A stretch of DNA of 29,455 nucleotides from the IMG/VR virus record IMGVR_UViG_3300036985_000961, positions 1 to 29,455 of that record. One strand, written 5' to 3'. Below, piece after piece: positions 15,019 to 20,702 of the stretch (the stretch's first letter is position 1; each line of letters begins with the position of its first letter). Made by a program: the position numbers and the translations under genes. The notes beneath the pieces are model-generated. The model made no database searches, was not told the DNA's origin, and saw only the letters and a program-made list of their open reading frames with translations. This DNA comes from a virus.

Positions 15019-15386
15019 ATGAAGAACAATTATTCAATTATTTAAAAGAAAATTATATATACGATCTTTTAAAATGCGAAGACCAGTTTTCAAGATACGA
15101 TTGTTTCAGCAAAACGTATAAATGTGTAATTGAACTAAAATGTAGAAATAAACACTATGACGATTTAATGTTAGAAAAAATCAAATACGATAGCTTAAAA
15201 AAATTAGATTGCAGGGCACTTTATATAAATTCAACTCCAAAAGGTATATATGTTTTTAACATAAACGACATTAATCCTAATTGGATTACTGACACTTCAA
15301 TGCCTAAGCAAACCGAATTTTCTGATAACAATAGAACGGAAAAAACCTATACTTTAATTTCCGTACATAACTCAATAAAATTATGA
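15015..15386 (+). CDS. Possible PD-(D/E)XK-fold nuclease
   Basis: A 123-residue protein. The segment YDCFSKTYKCVIELKCR gives an Asp at about residue 29 and an ELK core (Glu39, Lys41), followed by HYDDLMLEKIKYDSL and a strand with CRALYINSTPKGIYVF. Asp ... (D/E)-x-K followed by a helix and strand is the core of the PD-(D/E)XK nuclease fold. Similar small proteins occur next to replication genes in Bacteroidetes phages. The gene sits between helicase and NinG, in keeping with DNA processing. Activity is inference; the first acidic residue is uncertain. Confidence 0.5.
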   Translation: MNEEQLFNYLKENYIYDLLKCEDQFSRYDCFSKTYKCVIELKCRNKHYDDLMLEKIKYDSLKKLDCRALYINSTPKGIYVFNINDINPNWITDTSMPKQTEFSDNNRTEKTYTLISVHNSIKL

Positions 15387-15904
15387 AGTCGTGTAAAAAA
15401 TGCGGTGAAATCTTTACACCATACCGAACCACGGACAAGCACTGTTACATTTGCACAAAGACGGAACAAGCGTTAAAGAACCTCGCCAAAATGAAACGGG
15501 ACAAGGTCAAGAAACAAAAGGAAGACCTGTTAACCGTGTCTGATTATCTTAAATTGGCTCAACAAGTATTCAACAAGTGGATAAGGTTACGTGATCAGGA
15601 ACAAGGTTGCATAAGTTGCGGCAATCCCCTCGGAAGCAAATACGATGCGGGGCACTTTTGGAGCGCAGGGGGACACTCATCCGTTCGGTTTAATGAGAAC
15701 AATGTACACGCCCAGTGTGTGAGCTGCAACCAACATAAACACGGAAACTTATTGCCATACCGAGAGGCACTAATAAAGAAAATTGGACACGACGGCTACG
15801 GATGGCTTGAAACTTTTGCGCACGAAACTCGTAAATGGGACAAGGAAGAACTGAAAGAATTAATTGCTTTGTATAAAAAAAAGATAAAAGATAGTGTGTA
15901 TTAA
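15383..15904 (+). CDS. ninG: NinG-family recombination protein (Rap-like)
   Basis: A 173-residue protein of the lambda NinG/Rap family, which cleaves Holliday junctions and other branched DNA. It has an N-terminal zinc-binding pair CKKC (Cys4, Cys7) and CYIC (Cys21, Cys24), a basic helical linker (about 30-50), then QGCISCGNPL, DAGHFWSAGG, FNENNVHAQCVSCN and KHGNLLPYREAL, which are the family's conserved blocks. Length is close to the usual 200 or so. It overlaps the previous gene by four bases and ends the first replication unit; a promoter for the recombination unit overlaps its 3' end. Confidence 0.85.
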   Translation: MKSCKKCGEIFTPYRTTDKHCYICTKTEQALKNLAKMKRDKVKKQKEDLLTVSDYLKLAQQVFNKWIRLRDQEQGCISCGNPLGSKYDAGHFWSAGGHSSVRFNENNVHAQCVSCNQHKHGNLLPYREALIKKIGHDGYGWLETFAHETRKWDKEELKELIALYKKKIKDSVY

Positions 15905-15922
15905 AAATAAAGCGTATATTTG
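15898..15922 (+). promoter_or_regulatory. Promoter of the recombination unit
   Basis: TATATTTG at 15915-15922 fits the Bacteroidetes -7 box. Upstream is GTATTAAAAATAA (15898-15910), identical to 13 bases in the spacer of the 11.25 kb promoter. A clear TTG -33 element is not seen, although GTGTG lies at 15894-15898. The ATG at 15947 is 24 bases downstream. Confidence 0.6.
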
Positions 15923-15946
15923 AAGACCAAACACAACAAAAGAAGT

Positions 15947-16090
15947 ATGAAAAAGATGAGCACCATTGCAGAACTTGACGCTAAAATGATTAAAATAGCG
16001 GCTTCCGTTAATATGACAGTTGAGCAGTTTCGCAAATTGTCACGTAAGAAATTCATTGCTATATGCAATCAATACAACGCAACCAAATAA
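15947..16090 (+). CDS. Small basic hypothetical protein
   Basis: A 47-residue, helical and basic protein (MKKMSTIAELDAKMIKIAAS, then VEQFRKLSRKKFIAICNQYN). It is the first gene after the 15.9 kb promoter and its stop lies 11 bases before the ERF start. A start inside this gene at 16063 in the ERF frame is less likely than the ATG at 16102. The function is unknown. Confidence 0.55.
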   Translation: MKKMSTIAELDAKMIKIAASVNMTVEQFRKLSRKKFIAICNQYNATK

Positions 16091-16101
16091 ATAAACCATA
16101 T

Positions 16102-16653
16102 ATGAAAAAAGAAGAAGTAAAAGTTGAAGAACTGGTTAAGGTCACGGGACTTTATCCAAAACTACACGCAGCCAAGCAAAAGATAGGCAAGGTCGTGAAG
16201 AACGCTAACAACCCCCATTTCAAGAAGTCCTATGCGGATATCAATTCGTTACTTGAGACGGTTGAACCTATCCTACTTGAACACGGACTATTGTTATTAC
16301 AGCCGATTATTGACGGCTATGTAAACACGATGATAATAGACATTGACAATGGAGACAGCGTTAGTTCATCTCTTCGCCTTCCAGAAGTACTTGACCCGCA
16401 GAAATTGATTGGAGCAACTACCTACTACCGAAGAGCAACATTACAATCGTTAATGTCCCTTCAGGCAATAGACGACGACGGCAACGAAATCAGCGCAGTC
16501 ATTAAAAACACGAAGCCAACTATCACACAAGAACGTTTTGAAAATGGACTAACTCAAATTGCCGAAGGTAAACTAACACCCTCAGCATTTAAACAAGCGT
16601 TGAGCGGGTTTCAATTAACAGACTTACAAACCAAATCATTGCTACTACTATGA
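16102..16653 (+). CDS. ERF-family single-strand annealing protein
   Basis: A 183-residue recombinase of the ERF family, which anneals complementary single strands during phage recombination and repair. Characteristic blocks are visible: NNPHFKKSYADINSLLETV, VEPILLEHGLLLLQP, then GDSVSSSLRLP, the LIGATTYYRRATLQSLM motif and IDDDGNE. The start was set at ATG 16102, after the stop of the small gene at 15947-16090. It overlaps the exonuclease gene by four bases, forming a Red-like pair. Confidence 0.85.
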   Translation: MKKEEVKVEELVKVTGLYPKLHAAKQKIGKVVKNANNPHFKKSYADINSLLETVEPILLEHGLLLLQPIIDGYVNTMIIDIDNGDSVSSSLRLPEVLDPQKLIGATTYYRRATLQSLMSLQAIDDDGNEISAVIKNTKPTITQERFENGLTQIAEGKLTPSAFKQALSGFQLTDLQTKSLLLL

Positions 16654-17321
16654 AAATTCGCTGCAGCTCGTTAGGTAAGATAATGACTTCCCCCCGTACA
16701 AAGGGGGAGGTCTTGTCTCAAACCGCAAAGACGTACATCAAAGAATTGGTAATCGAGGAAACCTTAGGAATACGCAAGGAGTTTTCAAGTCGTTACACTG
16801 ACAAGGGGAATATTCAGGAAGACACCGCCATCGAAATGGCATCTAAGGTATTGAGTTTGCCGTTTGCGCTCAAAAACACGGAATACTTTGAAAACGAATT
16901 TATCAAAGGGACTCCCGATTTAATACTTGAGGACGAAATCGTAGACATTAAATGCTCTTGGGACGGCACTACCTTCCCGTGGTTTGAAGACGAACTACCA
17001 AACAAGGATTACTATTGGCAAATGGTCGGGTATATGTGGCTCACTGGAAGAACTAAAGCCCGAATTGTTTACTGCCTTGTTGACACGCCCGAAGACATTG
17101 TGCAAGACGAGATTAGACGAACCTCGTGGAAGAAATTTGAGATTGATGTGACCGAAGAAACCGAAACGGAGGTACGAGCGAAACACGAATTTAGCCATAT
17201 AAGCGAAAATAAGCGCATTAGAACGTACTTAGTAGAGTTAAACGATGCGAACATCGAACAAGTAAAAGAAAAGCTGTTAGAGGCGAAAAAATACTATAAC
17301 GAATTAATAGATAAATTATGA
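16650..17321 (+). CDS. YqaJ/lambda-type recombination exonuclease
   Basis: A 223-residue PD-(D/E)XK nuclease. The core is KGTPDLILED (Asp90) followed by DEIVDIKCS (Asp99, Lys101), with YWQMVGYMWLTG downstream, the helix with a glutamine typical of YqaJ/lambda exonucleases. It likely degrades one strand of duplex DNA to produce the single strands that the ERF protein anneals. A Glu in the N-terminal helix region (about residue 57, NIQEDTAIEMA) fits the first acidic residue of the family. Overlaps of four bases at both ends tie it into the operon. Confidence 0.8.
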   Translation: MKIRCSSLGKIMTSPRTKGEVLSQTAKTYIKELVIEETLGIRKEFSSRYTDKGNIQEDTAIEMASKVLSLPFALKNTEYFENEFIKGTPDLILEDEIVDIKCSWDGTTFPWFEDELPNKDYYWQMVGYMWLTGRTKARIVYCLVDTPEDIVQDEIRRTSWKKFEIDVTEETETEVRAKHEFSHISENKRIRTYLVELNDANIEQVKEKLLEAKKYYNELIDKL

Positions 17322-17518
17322 AAGTAGATAGAATAGTAATCCAAGTACTTAACCAAATAGCCGACCGAAGCGAAAGGGGCTTAGAGAAATACGGAACGAA
17401 CTTAGAACGCACCGATCTTGAAACCTTAGACTGGATACAACACGCACAGGAGGAAGCAATGGACTTGTGTCTATATTTAGAAAGAATTAAAGAGCAAATC
17501 AAAAACAAACAGTTATGA
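17318..17518 (+). CDS. MazG-like all-alpha protein
   Basis: A 66-residue helical protein containing RGLEKYGTNLERTDLETLDW followed by QHAQEEAMDLCLYLERI. The KYG-T-L and H-x2-EE-x2-D-x2-Y-L pattern is that of small phage MazG-like proteins related to all-alpha NTP pyrophosphohydrolases, which trim nucleotide pools or alarmone levels. The protein is shorter than full MazG domains (about 90-100), so it may act as an oligomer. It overlaps its neighbours by four bases each. Confidence 0.6.
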   Translation: MKVDRIVIQVLNQIADRSERGLEKYGTNLERTDLETLDWIQHAQEEAMDLCLYLERIKEQIKNKQL

Positions 17519-17703
17519 AAAAACAAACAGCCGTTGAATGGCTTGTAGAGCAAATCAAAAGTGATAGTGATATTATTTTTTGTTATGACAAAAATGTGCA
17601 TCCATTTGACAAATATGTAGAGACAGCCAAAGCAATGGAAAAAGAACAAAAAATTGAAAAGTATTTCAAAGGTGTTAAAAAAGGTAAGAAACTTTTATTT
17701 TAA
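17515..17703 (+). CDS. Small conserved phage protein (paralogue of the 18417 gene)
   Basis: A 62-residue protein opening MKKQTAVEWLVEQIKS and containing ETAKAMEKEQKIEKYFKG. The TAVEWLVEQ start and the (A)KxMEKEQI block define a small family seen repeatedly in Bacteroidetes phages. The same two blocks occur in the 18417-18632 gene. The function is unknown; the overlap of four bases places it in the recombination operon. Confidence 0.6.
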   Translation: MKKQTAVEWLVEQIKSDSDIIFCYDKNVHPFDKYVETAKAMEKEQKIEKYFKGVKKGKKLLF

Positions 17704-17713
17704 ACAAACAATT

Positions 17714-17983
17714 ATGACAAATCACGAATTCAGGTTCTCAAATGGGGACAAAGTAGAAGACCTTGTTACGGGTTTTAAAGGTATCATCACGGGTTCTGCT
17801 TATTATTTAACGGGTTGTAATCAGTATTGCGTAGCCGCCAAAGCAAAAGACGAATTTAGCGAAGCAACGGTAACTTGGTACGATGAGGGAAGGTTAAACC
17901 TAATGACCGAAAAAGAAATAACAGCAGAAGAAGTAAAAGCCGAAAAGAATGGCGCAGACAAATCACCAAATAAAACAATGTAA
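17714..17983 (+). CDS. Hypothetical protein with KOW-like start
   Basis: An 89-residue protein starting at ATG 17714, ten bases after the previous stop; the upstream ATG at 17654 lies inside the preceding gene. It contains FSNGDKVEDLVTGFKGIITGSAYYLTGCNQYCV, split as a beta-rich SH3/KOW-type pattern of the G-D-x-V-x-D-x-V-T-G-F-x-G type, followed by WYDEGRL and an acidic, lysine-rich tail. Such proteins are common in phages and have no proven role. Confidence 0.55.
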   Translation: MTNHEFRFSNGDKVEDLVTGFKGIITGSAYYLTGCNQYCVAAKAKDEFSEATVTWYDEGRLNLMTEKEITAEEVKAEKNGADKSPNKTM

Positions 17984-17984
17984 T

Positions 17985-18221
17985 ATGAGTTACGAACACA
18001 AAGCAAACACGGGAACGCTTTTTCCTAACAACAAAAAAGCAGACAATCACCCGGACTACAAGGGGAAGATTAAAGTAGGCGAAGTTGAATACGAACTTGC
18101 GGGGTGGGTTAAAAAGACGGACAAAGGACAATTCCTTTCGTTGAAACTATCCGAACCCTTCCAACCTACACCACAAAGCACCTCGGAAAAGATTATGGAC
18201 TCAACGGGTATTCCATTTTGA
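17985..18221 (+). CDS. DUF736-like protein with SSB-like C-terminal tip
   Basis: A 78-residue protein starting at ATG 17985 (the ATG at 17949 is inside the previous gene). The core TGTLFPNNKKADNHPDYKG, then KIKVGEVEYELAGWVKK and GQFLSLKL, matches DUF736-type small beta proteins. After a short P/T/S-rich linker it ends in MDSTGIPF, which recalls the acidic-IPF tip of SSB proteins used to recruit repair enzymes. No conventional SSB was seen in this genome, so a role as single-strand DNA binding substitute is an attractive inference. The stop forms a TTGA overlap with the next gene. Confidence 0.6.
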   Translation: MSYEHKANTGTLFPNNKKADNHPDYKGKIKVGEVEYELAGWVKKTDKGQFLSLKLSEPFQPTPQSTSEKIMDSTGIPF

Positions 18222-18448
18222 GAGTAGCAGAACTTACCCAACTCAACGGCTTTCTTCGGGAGGTCGTTGAGTCACGGCTCGAAGTGGAAAGTATGCGGTC
18301 TTTTTGTAGGCGGTCTAAAGTCCAGTGTAGCCAAGTCAAGAAATTACTAAACAACGAAGGCGGATTAAACACGACAACCGTCCAACGAATAGCACACGCA
18401 CTAATAGATAGCAGATATGAAGCAGACAGCAGTACAATTTTTAGTTAA
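18218..18448 (+). CDS. Small helix-turn-helix protein
   Basis: A 76-residue protein starting with TTG in a TTGA overlap. The central part (SMRSFCRRSKVQCSQVKKLL, GGLNTTTVQRIAHAL) reads as a Cro/XRE-like helix-turn-helix in which SQVKKLLNN is the recognition helix. It is the only Cro-like candidate in the genome and might regulate early genes, for example through the inverted repeat at 11084-11116; this link is speculative. The 3' end overlaps the next gene by 32 bases. Confidence 0.55.
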   Translation: MRVAELTQLNGFLREVVESRLEVESMRSFCRRSKVQCSQVKKLLNNEGGLNTTTVQRIAHALIDSRYEADSSTIFS

Positions 18449-18632
18449 TGAGTTAGAAAAATTAACGGGTTTGAATTTAAAAGACGAACCAATAATTGTA
18501 AAAGCCAAATTAATGGAAAAAGAACAGATAAAATTCTTTTTTGATAAAGGTCATCTATATTCAGGGTGTCCTTATGGGCTTGAAGAAATTTATACAAAAA
18601 CATTTTTAGATGAGGCGCAGGAAACCAACTGA
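18417..18632 (+). CDS. Small conserved phage protein (paralogue of the 17515 gene)
   Basis: A 71-residue protein beginning MKQTAVQFLVNELEKL and containing VKAKLMEKEQIKFFFDKGH, the same blocks as the 17515-17703 protein. The C-terminus differs. It is more AT-rich than its neighbours. It overlaps the HTH gene at its start and the 18610 small gene at its end. Function unknown. Confidence 0.6.
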   Translation: MKQTAVQFLVNELEKLTGLNLKDEPIIVKAKLMEKEQIKFFFDKGHLYSGCPYGLEEIYTKTFLDEAQETN

Positions 18633-18735
18633 CAAGAACCACGTCAAATATCGGATGCAAAGACGGACAAAAACCGATTGGTGCAGATATATCTTTCAAT
18701 TACCCGCCTTCGAGCGACTTAACCCTGACGAATAA
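18610..18735 (+). CDS. Very small basic protein
   Basis: A 41-residue protein, strongly basic at the start (MRRRKPTDKNHVKYRMQRRT) and ending FQLPAFERLNPDE. It overlaps the previous gene by 23 bases in another frame, and its last codons form the 5' arm of the terminator at 18721-18748. The overlap and the non-random, Arg/Lys-rich content support a real gene, but a chance reading frame cannot be excluded. Confidence 0.45.
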   Translation: MRRRKPTDKNHVKYRMQRRTKTDWCRYIFQLPAFERLNPDE

Positions 18736-18748
18736 GTTGGGGTTTTTT
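18719..18748 (+). terminator. Intrinsic terminator at the end of the recombination unit
   Basis: AACCC at 18721-18725 pairs with GGGTT at 18740-18744, then T residues to 18748. The stem is short (5 bp, 14-nt loop), so it may be modest in strength. The T-run also supplies the -33 element of the next promoter. Confidence 0.55.
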
Positions 18749-18775
18749 GTTGGTTAAAAAATAATTGTATCTTTG
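18746..18775 (+). promoter_or_regulatory. Promoter of the sigma-like/packaging unit
   Basis: TTTG at 18746-18749 and TATCTTTG at 18768-18775, 18 bases apart, match the Bacteroidetes consensus. The spacer holds TTAAAAAATAA, like the two other promoters. The ATG at 18793 is 17 bases downstream. Confidence 0.7.
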
Positions 18776-18792
18776 ACTAAAATCTAATCATT

Positions 18793-19050
18793 ATGGAATA
18801 CGTTTTTTTAATTGCAATGGGGTGGTTTATTCAGGAGTTTGAACCATTTAAGTATTTAGCCGACCTCATCTACGACCGCATTAAGCCCCGACCACTAATT
18901 GACTACGTCTTTGGCTCGTTGGAGTGTTGGCAGTGCTGTACATTTTGGTCAGCGTTAGCTATTACTTGGTCCTTTGAAAAGGCGGTCATTGCTTCCTTTA
19001 TTACGTTTGGGTTACAAATGCTGCACGAGGGATGGATGCGAAAGAAATAG
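18793..19050 (+). CDS. Small membrane protein with CWQCC motif
   Basis: An 85-residue protein with a hydrophobic N-terminus (residues 2-13), a segment GSLECWQCCTFWSALAITWS and a further hydrophobic stretch (about 62-78). The C-x2-C-C-x-FW motif resembles small membrane proteins of the DUF1360 sort found in phages. It is the first gene after the 18746-18775 promoter, so it is made early in that unit. It may act at the inner membrane; function not known. The stop overlaps the next gene by 19 bases. Confidence 0.6.
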   Translation: MEYVFLIAMGWFIQEFEPFKYLADLIYDRIKPRPLIDYVFGSLECWQCCTFWSALAITWSFEKAVIASFITFGLQMLHEGWMRKK

Positions 19051-19238
19051 ATCTATTCGAAACCCTTTACGACGAGTTTAACTTGGGTAAAGTAAGCAAG
19101 GTGACTGCGGTGCGTTGTCGTGACGTGTGGAATACCTACAACCCTGCAAAAAAAATTACCTATTGTATGTGTTCTTCGGTTCAAAGACGGATATACGCAA
19201 AGGACTTTCTAACGTGGTATGCGGAATACAATAGATAA
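19032..19238 (+). CDS. Hypothetical protein, possible HTH
   Basis: A 68-residue protein (FETLYDEFNLGKVSKVTAVR, CMCSSVQRRIYAKDFLTWY). The aromatic-rich helical pattern and the end motif VQRRIYAKDFLTWYAEYNR suggest a small DNA- or protein-binding domain. It overlaps both neighbours (19 and 20 bases) and so is transcribed with the sigma-like gene. Confidence 0.5.
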   Translation: MDAKEIDLFETLYDEFNLGKVSKVTAVRCRDVWNTYNPAKKITYCMCSSVQRRIYAKDFLTWYAEYNR

Positions 19239-19722
19239 ATTCTACACTGACAACTATAACTTGTTGGTGAGTGCTGCGAAAAGACGAATTACGCAGTTAA
19301 AGAAATCTATTGAACCAGAGAGTCTTGTTTCCTCGTCCTATTTATACTTAGTGGGGAAGGTCGACACAATCACCGAGGAAGAAATCGAACGTCTTGCATT
19401 TGGGTTCATCTACTTCGAGCTGATGAGGTACAACTCCCAAACGAATTTAAAGGAACGGATTAACTCGATGGACTTAGAGTTTGAGATTAGTGACGGGAAT
19501 AACCAAAGCGAACAATTAATACTTAAAATAGACGTAAGCGACTTCGTGAAAACGTTGGATAGGGTCGACGCAATACTTTGGGACGTGTATTTTACTAAGG
19601 GGATAACAACCAAACGAGACTTAGCCGACCATTTTAACATTGACCCTTCCAGTGCATTGATTTACATTAACGAGTTGAAAGCAAAATTTAGAAATTATGT
19701 TGAAGATAAAGGAACAATATAG
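19219..19722 (+). CDS. Sigma factor-like / late transcription regulator candidate
   Basis: A 167-residue protein. The N-terminal half is helical and resembles sigma region 2 (FYTDNYNLLVSAAKRRI, then PESLVSSSYLYLVGKV, in the place of the usual acidic-AED-L-V helix). The C-terminal part (DRVDAILWDVYFTKG, TKRDLADHFNIDPSSALIYI, NELKAKFRNYV) reads as a region 4-like helix-turn-helix. It lies shortly upstream of the terminases, where a late switch gene would be expected. The likeness is distant, so it may be a general HTH activator instead. Confidence 0.5.
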   Translation: MRNTIDKFYTDNYNLLVSAAKRRITQLKKSIEPESLVSSSYLYLVGKVDTITEEEIERLAFGFIYFELMRYNSQTNLKERINSMDLEFEISDGNNQSEQLILKIDVSDFVKTLDRVDAILWDVYFTKGITTKRDLADHFNIDPSSALIYINELKAKFRNYVEDKGTI

Positions 19723-19924
19723 GGGAGTGAGCGTTGAGTACAAATTGGGTACTGTCCGGGTAACGAATAAAATTGAGGACTTGACCGCAGCCGACATAAA
19801 CACGGCTAAAAAGTGGGGGGTTAACTTGGAGAAATACTTTGAAAAGACGGAACTACCTATTGAACTTCCTACAATAGAATACCAAGGAGTAGTTGAGCCT
19901 AAACCTAAACGCAAAAGAAAATGA
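19697..19924 (+). CDS. Small hypothetical protein
   Basis: A 75-residue protein with LKIKEQYRGVSVEYKLGTVR, a short beta hairpin, then DLTAADINTAKKWGVNLEKY and a basic KPKRKRK end. The opening resembles small proteins placed just before packaging genes in Bacteroidetes phages. The basic tail suggests nucleic acid contact. It overlaps the sigma-like gene by 26 bases. Confidence 0.55.
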   Translation: MLKIKEQYRGVSVEYKLGTVRVTNKIEDLTAADINTAKKWGVNLEKYFEKTELPIELPTIEYQGVVEPKPKRKRK

Positions 19925-20091
19925 AAATTAGCCACGTATTCGCTTTTTTAGTCGCTTGCCTTACGTTTACGGCAGCACTCAGTTTGATATACCACGAGAC
20001 CGACTTAGTAATGACGTTTTCAGGGTTTTCAATTATAAGTTACCTATGCTATCTAATTGCCATTACAGGCGAAAACGAACACAATGGCTAA
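19921..20091 (+). CDS. Small two-span membrane protein
   Basis: A 56-residue protein with two hydrophobic segments (about residues 5-23 and 31-50) joined by a short polar loop, ending GENEHNG. It begins in a four-base overlap and ends eight bases into the next gene, so it fits the operon exactly. No known family; a role at the inner membrane is inferred. Confidence 0.5.
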   Translation: MKISHVFAFLVACLTFTAALSLIYHETDLVMTFSGFSIISYLCYLIAITGENEHNG

Positions 20092-20275
20092 TTACTACCT
20101 ACTCGACGCAGGCAAAAATATGACAAAGTTTGCTATGGCACTGGAAGACGAACTCAAAGCCCACGAAGCCCACGTTGTAATGTACCTTACCGACGTGGAC
20201 GGGTTAATGTGCTTGGAGGAAATAAGCGAGGATGACTTTTTAGACCATTACACCAAAAACACGAAAGAAAAATAA
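20084..20275 (+). CDS. Small acidic hypothetical protein
   Basis: A 63-residue acidic protein starting at ATG 20084 (MANYYLLDAGKNMTKFAMAL). The upstream ATG at 20057 lies inside the membrane protein gene. It ends DDFLDHYTKNTKEK and overlaps the previous gene by eight bases. It directly precedes the small terminase gene; function unknown. Confidence 0.5.
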   Translation: MANYYLLDAGKNMTKFAMALEDELKAHEAHVVMYLTDVDGLMCLEEISEDDFLDHYTKNTKEK

Positions 20276-20276
20276 A

Positions 20277-20702
20277 ATGGGAAAGCCAAGAAACATAGAT
20301 AGCCCCGAACACCTATACGGAGTATTCGAACTATACACCGAAGCCGTAAAGACAAGAGTAAGAACAATCCCCAAAGCCACCAATAAAGGAGTGGTTTACG
20401 AAGAACACACACCCCCGTTAACCATTGACGGGTTCAAGACGTTTTGTAATAAATACGGGGCGGATATTAACCGATATTGGTATAATGTTGAGGGGGCATT
20501 TTCTGACTATGTAAGCATCGTCACGCGCATAAAGGAAGAAATCCGCAACGACCAAATCGAAGGTGCTTTAATCGGTCAGTACAACAATAATATCGTAGCC
20601 CGACTAAATGGACTCACTGAAAAGACGGACGTAACTACGGGAGGTGAAAAACTTAACCAACCAATCACGGTTAACATAGTCAATGCAGATAAACGCGACT
20701 AA
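20277..20702 (+). CDS. Terminase small subunit
   Basis: A 141-residue protein that should recognise phage DNA and load it on the large subunit. It has an N-terminal part with RNIDSPEHLYGVFELYTEAV and PPLTIDGFKTFCNKYGADIN (helix-turn-helix-like), a helical middle (IVTRIKEEIRNDQIEGALIG) and the block QYNNNIVARLNGLTEKTD, followed by a flexible end, as in DNA-packaging proteins of many siphophages. It overlaps the large subunit by 20 bases. Confidence 0.75.
   Translation: MGKPRNIDSPEHLYGVFELYTEAVKTRVRTIPKATNKGVVYEEHTPPLTIDGFKTFCNKYGADINRYWYNVEGAFSDYVSIVTRIKEEIRNDQIEGALIGQYNNNIVARLNGLTEKTDVTTGGEKLNQPITVNIVNADKRD

Noticed and set aside
16063-16101. ERF start at ATG 16063
   Set aside because: This would place 13 extra residues inside the preceding small gene (15947-16090); the ATG at 16102 lies just after it and gives the typical MKKEE start.
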